A stretch of DNA of 38,222 nt from Methylococcales bacterium (GTDB lineage Bacteria; Pseudomonadota; Gammaproteobacteria; Methylococcales; Methylomonadaceae). Of the stretch, positions 34,576-38,222 are shown piece by piece. The position numbers and the translations under genes were made by a program. Below the pieces are notes generated by a model that worked only from the letters and a program-made list of their open reading frames with translations, was not told the origin of the DNA and ran no database searches. How positions within the stretch are numbered: the stretch's first letter is position 1; each line of letters opens with the position of its first letter. The DNA lies in contig JAPLRR010000094.1 in assembly GCA_026399075.1 (NCBI GenBank), positions 1 to 38,222 of the forward strand. The letters are read 5' to 3'.

Positions 34576-35633
34576 AAAAAAAGCTTATCCCTTTACTTGT
34601 TGCCGGAACTGCCCTGCTGGGTGGTTGTGAACAAACAGCAACTACCGGCACTTCTGCAACGCCTGCCGCAGCAGCACCGACTATAGCCAAAGAAGATGCG
34701 ATTGCGGTAGTTAATGGCCAATACATCGCCAAATCTACCTTGGAACAATTGGAAAAGGAAATTGCCGAACGTGGCCATGGCCAAACTTTCCCTAAGGAAA
34801 AATTGATTGAAGAACTGGTGCAACGCCAATTGTTGGTTCAGGATGCCATCCAAAAACAATTGGATAAATCACCTGAAATTACCGCCCAATTGGACAGCGC
34901 AAAAAACACTTTGTTGACCCAAGCCGATGTCCAAAACTTCATCAAATCAAACCCTGTCACTGATGCTGAAATCAAGGCTGAATATGACAGCAAAGTTGCT
35001 GGTGACAACGGTATAGAATACAAAGCACGGCATATTTTGGTCAAAACCGAAGCCGAAGCTAAAAAGCTGATCGCGGAATTGGACAAAGGTGGTGATTTTG
35101 CCAAATTAGCCAATAAAAATTCCCTGGATGCCAAAGAATCCCAAAATGGCGGTGATTTAGGTTGGTTCGCGGCAGGCCAAATGGTTGCGCCGTTCTCTGA
35201 AGCTGTCACAAAATTGGAAAAAGGCAAATATACCAAAACACCCGTCCAAACCCAATTTGGTTACCATGTGATTTTGAGGGAAGACTCCCGCGCCCAAACT
35301 CCACCGCCAATCGAAGCCGTCAAAGAACAACTGGTGCCTTATTTACAACGCAAAAAAGTGCAAACAATGGTTGAAACATTGCGTAAACAAGCCAAAGTTG
35401 AAATCTTAGTGCCACTCACTGAAGAGCCAACAAAAGCCCCAGCACCAGAAGCCGCAGTGGCTGAAGAAGCCGCTAAAGCCGTTGAAAAATCAGTGGAAAA
35501 AGCAGCCGATAAAGTCGAAGAAACCGCTAAAGCTGCTGAAAAAACCGTTGAAAAAGCAGCCGACAAAGCCGCTGAAAAAGTTGAAGATGCCGCTAAAGCA
35601 ACTAAAGATGCAGCGAAAGCCGCAGTCAAATAA
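34572..35633 (+). CDS. PpiC-type peptidyl-prolyl isomerase lipoprotein with Ala/Lys/Glu tail
   Basis: A parvulin-like folding factor predicted to be a lipoprotein: lipobox LLGGC with Cys19, followed by Glu, which suggests the outer membrane. A SurA/PrsA-like helical domain covers about 40-145. The parvulin domain is at about 150-240 (YKARHILVKTEAEAKKLI, GGDLGWFAAGQMVAPFSEAV, TQFGYHVILRED). From residue 292 a tail of about 60 residues is nearly all Ala, Lys, Glu, Asp, Thr and Val in an 11-residue-like pattern (EKAADKVEETAK, EKAADKAAEKVED), reminiscent of LEA or apolipoprotein helices. This tail is not part of the parvulin family. Its ATG overlaps bolA, and a strong terminator follows. Confidence 0.93.
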   Translation: MKKKLIPLLVAGTALLGGCEQTATTGTSATPAAAAPTIAKEDAIAVVNGQYIAKSTLEQLEKEIAERGHGQTFPKEKLIEELVQRQLLVQDAIQKQLDKSPEITAQLDSAKNTLLTQADVQNFIKSNPVTDAEIKAEYDSKVAGDNGIEYKARHILVKTEAEAKKLIAELDKGGDFAKLANKNSLDAKESQNGGDLGWFAAGQMVAPFSEAVTKLEKGKYTKTPVQTQFGYHVILREDSRAQTPPPIEAVKEQLVPYLQRKKVQTMVETLRKQAKVEILVPLTEEPTKAPAPEAAVAEEAAKAVEKSVEKAADKVEETAKAAEKTVEKAADKAAEKVEDAAKATKDAAKAAVK

Positions 35634-35654
35634 GCTTCCTAAGCGTTAAGCACT

Positions 35655-35684
35655 AAAAAGGGCAGATCATCTGCCCTTTTTTTT
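35655..35684 (+). terminator. Rho-independent terminator after ppiC
   Basis: AAAAGGGCAGA and TCTGCCCTTTT form a perfect stem around a TCA loop, followed by a run of eight T on the plus strand. It closes the yciB-yciI-bolA-ppiC operon. On the minus strand the A-run also gives a U-run, so it may serve the convergent gene as well. Confidence 0.93.
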
Positions 35685-35704
35685 ACGCGGCTTTTGCCAA
35701 TTCC

Positions 35705-36997
35705 CTACAAAATGTTTGAATAATCTTGCTCCAATTGCCGGAAATTTAGCGAGGACATAAACCGGCTAAAACTTAGCCATGATGACAGCCCCATTAAGTC
35801 CTTAAACTGCGGCGGCAAAAATAACGGCGCGATCACCGTGCCCTCCTCCACCAAATCCGACAACACTTTCATGTCTTCAATCATGGTTTTGCCACAAAAC
35901 AACAAGGGGATACGTTCGGGCTTGCCTTTGCTGACTGCCAAGCGCATGAAATTATAGGTCAACACAAAACCTTTGATATAGGTCAGGTCTTTCGTAAACG
36001 GCAAACCATTTGGGCTGCTACCCCTAAAAACGCGGCTGCTAAGCGTGTAGTTTTCTTCGTCATCCAAACCTTTTTCCCTAAAAAAATCAAATATATCCAT
36101 AAAGTCAGCCCCTTCTTCAACCAAGGTGATGGCGCGTACCCGGTTAATCAAACGCATTAGGCGGTTGGGTGTGGAGCTAAAGGTCAAAATTTCCATTAAC
36201 ACGGCCAGACCTTCTTGGGTAATAGTCGCTGAAGGAGGCCCTTTGCCCAGAAAGGTACAATAGGGCTGCGCCAAACCATTTAACGTTGTGCCCAAATGCA
36301 CCCAAATTTCATGGACTTCAAGCACCCGCAAATCCCGCATGTTAAACATCGCATCAGCGCGTAACTTGATGTAATCAGTACCGGCAGCTGCATCGGCAAG
36401 AATACCGTCACTCAGCATCGCGCGTAGTCCTTCACCAGGGAACAAGGCTTCAATTTTTTCATTCAGGATAGCCACGGCATCTGTTGCATTAATGGTTTTG
36501 GCCTCTTCAGACAAAAAATCCAACTGCAACAGTTGCGCCAAGGTTTCTTCCATCATACTACCCAAACTGGCAATCGTCGGATCCCCCACATGGAACACAT
36601 CTTGTGAGGAACCGTATAATTCTTGGGAAATGTTCGAAAATGTCGGTGTTCCCCTAGCTTCCAGCATACACACCACATCCTGATATTCACGGCAAATCCG
36701 GCGCATAATAACGCTCAGCGGATTTAGCTGGCCCAGCTTTCTGACCAAATCCCGCTCAATCTGATAAAACTCGTGCTTTTTTTCTTCGGGGTCAAAGCCT
36801 AATGGGCGGCTGTGGTAATACCCGGTAGTGACATTGGGCATTTTCTTGCAATGCCCATGAAAAAATTCCTGCTTGATCACATCATCCCATTTGATTGCAT
36901 CAAGGATACGGATCGGTTGCTGGGCTTTAACGATACGGTCAGAAAGTGTTTTTACTTCCGTAAGGTAAGTCGACGGTTTAACAATTTTTTTACTCAT
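35705..36997 (-). CDS. DUF1704 (QEGLA / MATCAP-type) putative metallopeptidase
   Basis: This 430-aa protein belongs to the DUF1704 family, annotated in bacteria as 'flavohemoglobin expression-modulating QEGLA motif protein'. The zinc-type motif HEIWVH (HExxxH, H229, E230 and H234) is followed by TQEGLA (260-265). The same HExxxH plus downstream glutamate layout defines the catalytic centre of the eukaryotic relatives, which remove C-terminal tyrosine from tubulin. A carboxypeptidase-like activity is therefore plausible, but the bacterial substrate is unknown. No partner such as an ATP-grasp gene, often adjacent in other genomes, is in the window. The gene is intact and convergent with ppiC. 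Confidence 0.88.
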   Translation of the reverse strand: MSKKIVKPSTYLTEVKTLSDRIVKAQQPIRILDAIKWDDVIKQEFFHGHCKKMPNVTTGYYHSRPLGFDPEEKKHEFYQIERDLVRKLGQLNPLSVIMRRICREYQDVVCMLEARGTPTFSNISQELYGSSQDVFHVGDPTIASLGSMMEETLAQLLQLDFLSEEAKTINATDAVAILNEKIEALFPGEGLRAMLSDGILADAAAGTDYIKLRADAMFNMRDLRVLEVHEIWVHLGTTLNGLAQPYCTFLGKGPPSATITQEGLAVLMEILTFSSTPNRLMRLINRVRAITLVEEGADFMDIFDFFREKGLDDEENYTLSSRVFRGSSPNGLPFTKDLTYIKGFVLTYNFMRLAVSKGKPERIPLLFCGKTMIEDMKVLSDLVEEGTVIAPLFLPPQFKDLMGLSSWLSFSRFMSSLNFRQLEQDYSNIL

Positions 36998-37269
36998 TCG
37001 ATGGCATCCCTAGGCAATGGGTCGTTGTATGGCGATAAATCCTCATCCGCTTGTAGGTATAGCACAAGCCAGCCCCGTAGATCAATAGCTAGCGTCGCCT
37101 TTAGGCCAAATCCGGTAAATTCAATTAATCCAAGCCCTCCTTACAGGGAGGCCGCCAAGATTCGGCGTTTGGATAATTAGGCCCTATGTTCAGCGGTTAG
37201 TGGCATTTAAGATTGGCTTAAGGCAAATTAAGGCAAAATAGGCTAAACGGCTACACCTGAGGTAAGATT
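36998..37269. promoter_or_regulatory. Divergent upstream region with a palindromic segment and a 10-bp tandem repeat
   Basis: 272 bp between the DUF1704 and DUF882 genes. It holds an imperfect hairpin-rich segment (about 37129-37172, outer TCCAA and TTGGA). Nearer the DUF882 start it has two tandem copies of TTAAGGCAAA at 37218-37227 and 37228-37237. Two half-sites one helical turn apart fit an activator or repressor site. No clear -10/-35 pair is visible. Confidence 0.4.
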
Positions 37270-37989
37270 ATGAACAAGCAACTATTAACAAACACTGCCA
37301 ATGACGAAGATAACGCCATTGCCTCCAGACGCAAATTTCTAAAACAGCTGGCGTGTGGGTCTTTATTGGCAATGGGTGGGACTGGGGCCGCCACAGCCGC
37401 AGTCCGGCATATCATTTATGCAGGGCGCAACGGGACGAGCCACATCCGAATCCACACCAACGAAAACGACACCCCTAGCATACGCCCACGGTTTTTTTCC
37501 CGGCAAGCCACGCCCACACCTAGGTTTTCAAATTATTATGGGCCTAGCCATAAAATGTTGTCATTTGAACATACCCATACCGGTGACAAACTAAAGCTGA
37601 CCTATTTTGAACGCGGCAATTATGTTGAAGGTGCCTTACAAGAAATCAACTACCTGCTACGTGACTACCATACCGATGATATCCATGCCATAGACCCGGC
37701 CTTGCTGGATCAGTTGTATGATCTAAAGCAAACGTTAGGCGTCAGCAAACCGTTCCATATTGTTTCGGGATATCGCTCGCCTTACACGAATGCCCAATTA
37801 CGGAGACACAACCATGGTGTTGCCGAACACAGCTTCCACATGCAAGGCAGGGCGATAGACATACGGGTTGAAGGGGTGTCCACACGGACAATAAAAAACG
37901 CTGCCTTGGATATGGCGAGAGGCGGGGTGGGCTATTATCCCCGCAATAATTTTGTGCATTTGGACACAGGTGAATTTAGGACTTGGTAA
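37270..37989 (+). CDS. Tat-exported DUF882 (YcbK/MepK-like) peptidase-fold protein
   Basis: The 239-aa protein has a twin-arginine signal (ASRRKFLKQLACGSLLAMGG, R20-R21) for folded export to the periplasm. Next comes a poorly conserved stretch (50-95), then the DUF882 domain, related to the M15 / D-Ala-D-Ala peptidase fold (FHIVSGYRSPYTNAQLR, EHSFHMQGRAIDIRV, NFVHLDTGEFRTW). Likely zinc ligands are H190, D197 and H230. The E. coli relative MepK cuts 3-3 peptidoglycan crosslinks, so a cell-wall role is probable. The ATG is 10 bases after TGAGGT. It is a single gene with no partner in the window. Confidence 0.9.
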   Translation: MNKQLLTNTANDEDNAIASRRKFLKQLACGSLLAMGGTGAATAAVRHIIYAGRNGTSHIRIHTNENDTPSIRPRFFSRQATPTPRFSNYYGPSHKMLSFEHTHTGDKLKLTYFERGNYVEGALQEINYLLRDYHTDDIHAIDPALLDQLYDLKQTLGVSKPFHIVSGYRSPYTNAQLRRHNHGVAEHSFHMQGRAIDIRVEGVSTRTIKNAALDMARGGVGYYPRNNFVHLDTGEFRTW

Positions 37990-38222
37990 TGCCACATGGA
38001 TTTTCAGCACCCGACCGAACCAATCACTGAAGATTGCTATAGGGAACAAAGGAAGTAAAGCGACATTTAACCCCCTCACCCTACCCTTACACGTGTAGGT
38101 TTTTTCACTCCGCGCACCCAACCGCAGTAACCCAAGCCGCCTGATTGATTCCCGGTAAGCTAGGCCACGCCTCCGGTCGGCCAGGTTTGACAGGGAGCAG
38201 TTGATGGTTAAGCAAAGCCGCA
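37990..38222. other. Right-edge intergenic region
   Basis: 233 bp with no supported gene. At 38083-38105 CCTAC pairs with GTAGG around an ACACGTGT palindrome and is followed by TTTTTT, a possible terminator for the DUF882 gene about 95 bp after its stop. I see nothing else. Confidence 0.35.

Overview
The window reads as chromosome of a gammaproteobacterium carrying a mobile island. The gene order ruvC-ruvA-ruvB, ybgC-tolQ-tolR-tolA-tolB-pal-cpoB-queE-queC, ffs-dnaX-ybaB-recR and yciB-yciI-bolA-ppiC is typical of Gammaproteobacteria. Together with a DUF1244 gene, a PEP-CTERM-like secreted protein and moderate GC, it fits a methanotroph-type lineage (Methylococcales). That last placement is inference: no C1 gene is present.

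Positions 1 to about 14.72 kb are an integrated genomic island, all transcribed leftward, whose right edge is the 3' end of a tRNA-Lys gene (14723-14798). Next to the tRNA come a tyrosine integrase, an unrecognised 336-aa gene, an AlpA/excisionase-like DNA-binding protein, a small unknown gene, a winged-helix protein, a ParB-like protein and a 274-aa mobile-element-type protein. The cargo is a tightly coupled five-gene defence operon, hsdM-hsdS-darT-darG-hsdR. It is a type I restriction-modification system with a complete DarTG toxin-antitoxin pair (DNA ADP-ribosyltransferase and macrodomain hydrolase) between the specificity and restriction genes. The other end of the island lies left of position 1.

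The island's non-coding stretches hold unexplained structure. A 22-nt sequence occurs at 11870-11891 and, inverted, at 14666-14687 with one mismatch. Each copy sits beside a pair of 12-bp-spaced TTGYGCA-type repeats upstream of an island gene. A 12-bp perfect palindrome separates int from the 336-aa gene, and a 14-bp inverted repeat straddles the hsdR stop codon.

From 14.85 to 24.73 kb (minus strand) come queC and queE (queuosine precursor), the Tol-Pal envelope-constriction system with ybgC and cpoB, and ruvCAB (Holliday junction processing). TolA is enlarged by about 49 repeats of an 8-residue Ala/Lys/Glu/Gln unit, and Pal and CpoB also have long low-complexity linkers. A metY-type sulfhydrylase follows at 25.1-26.4 kb.

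From 26.6 to 35.7 kb the genes are mostly on the plus strand: a PEP-CTERM-like exported protein, 4.5S RNA, dnaX-ybaB-recR, a HIT protein, trmL, a solitary HigA-like regulator behind a palindrome, and yciB-yciI-bolA-ppiC ending in a strong terminator. A YheT-like hydrolase and a DUF1244 gene lie on the minus strand. The right edge holds a DUF1704 (QEGLA/MATCAP-type) putative metallopeptidase and a Tat-exported DUF882 protein.
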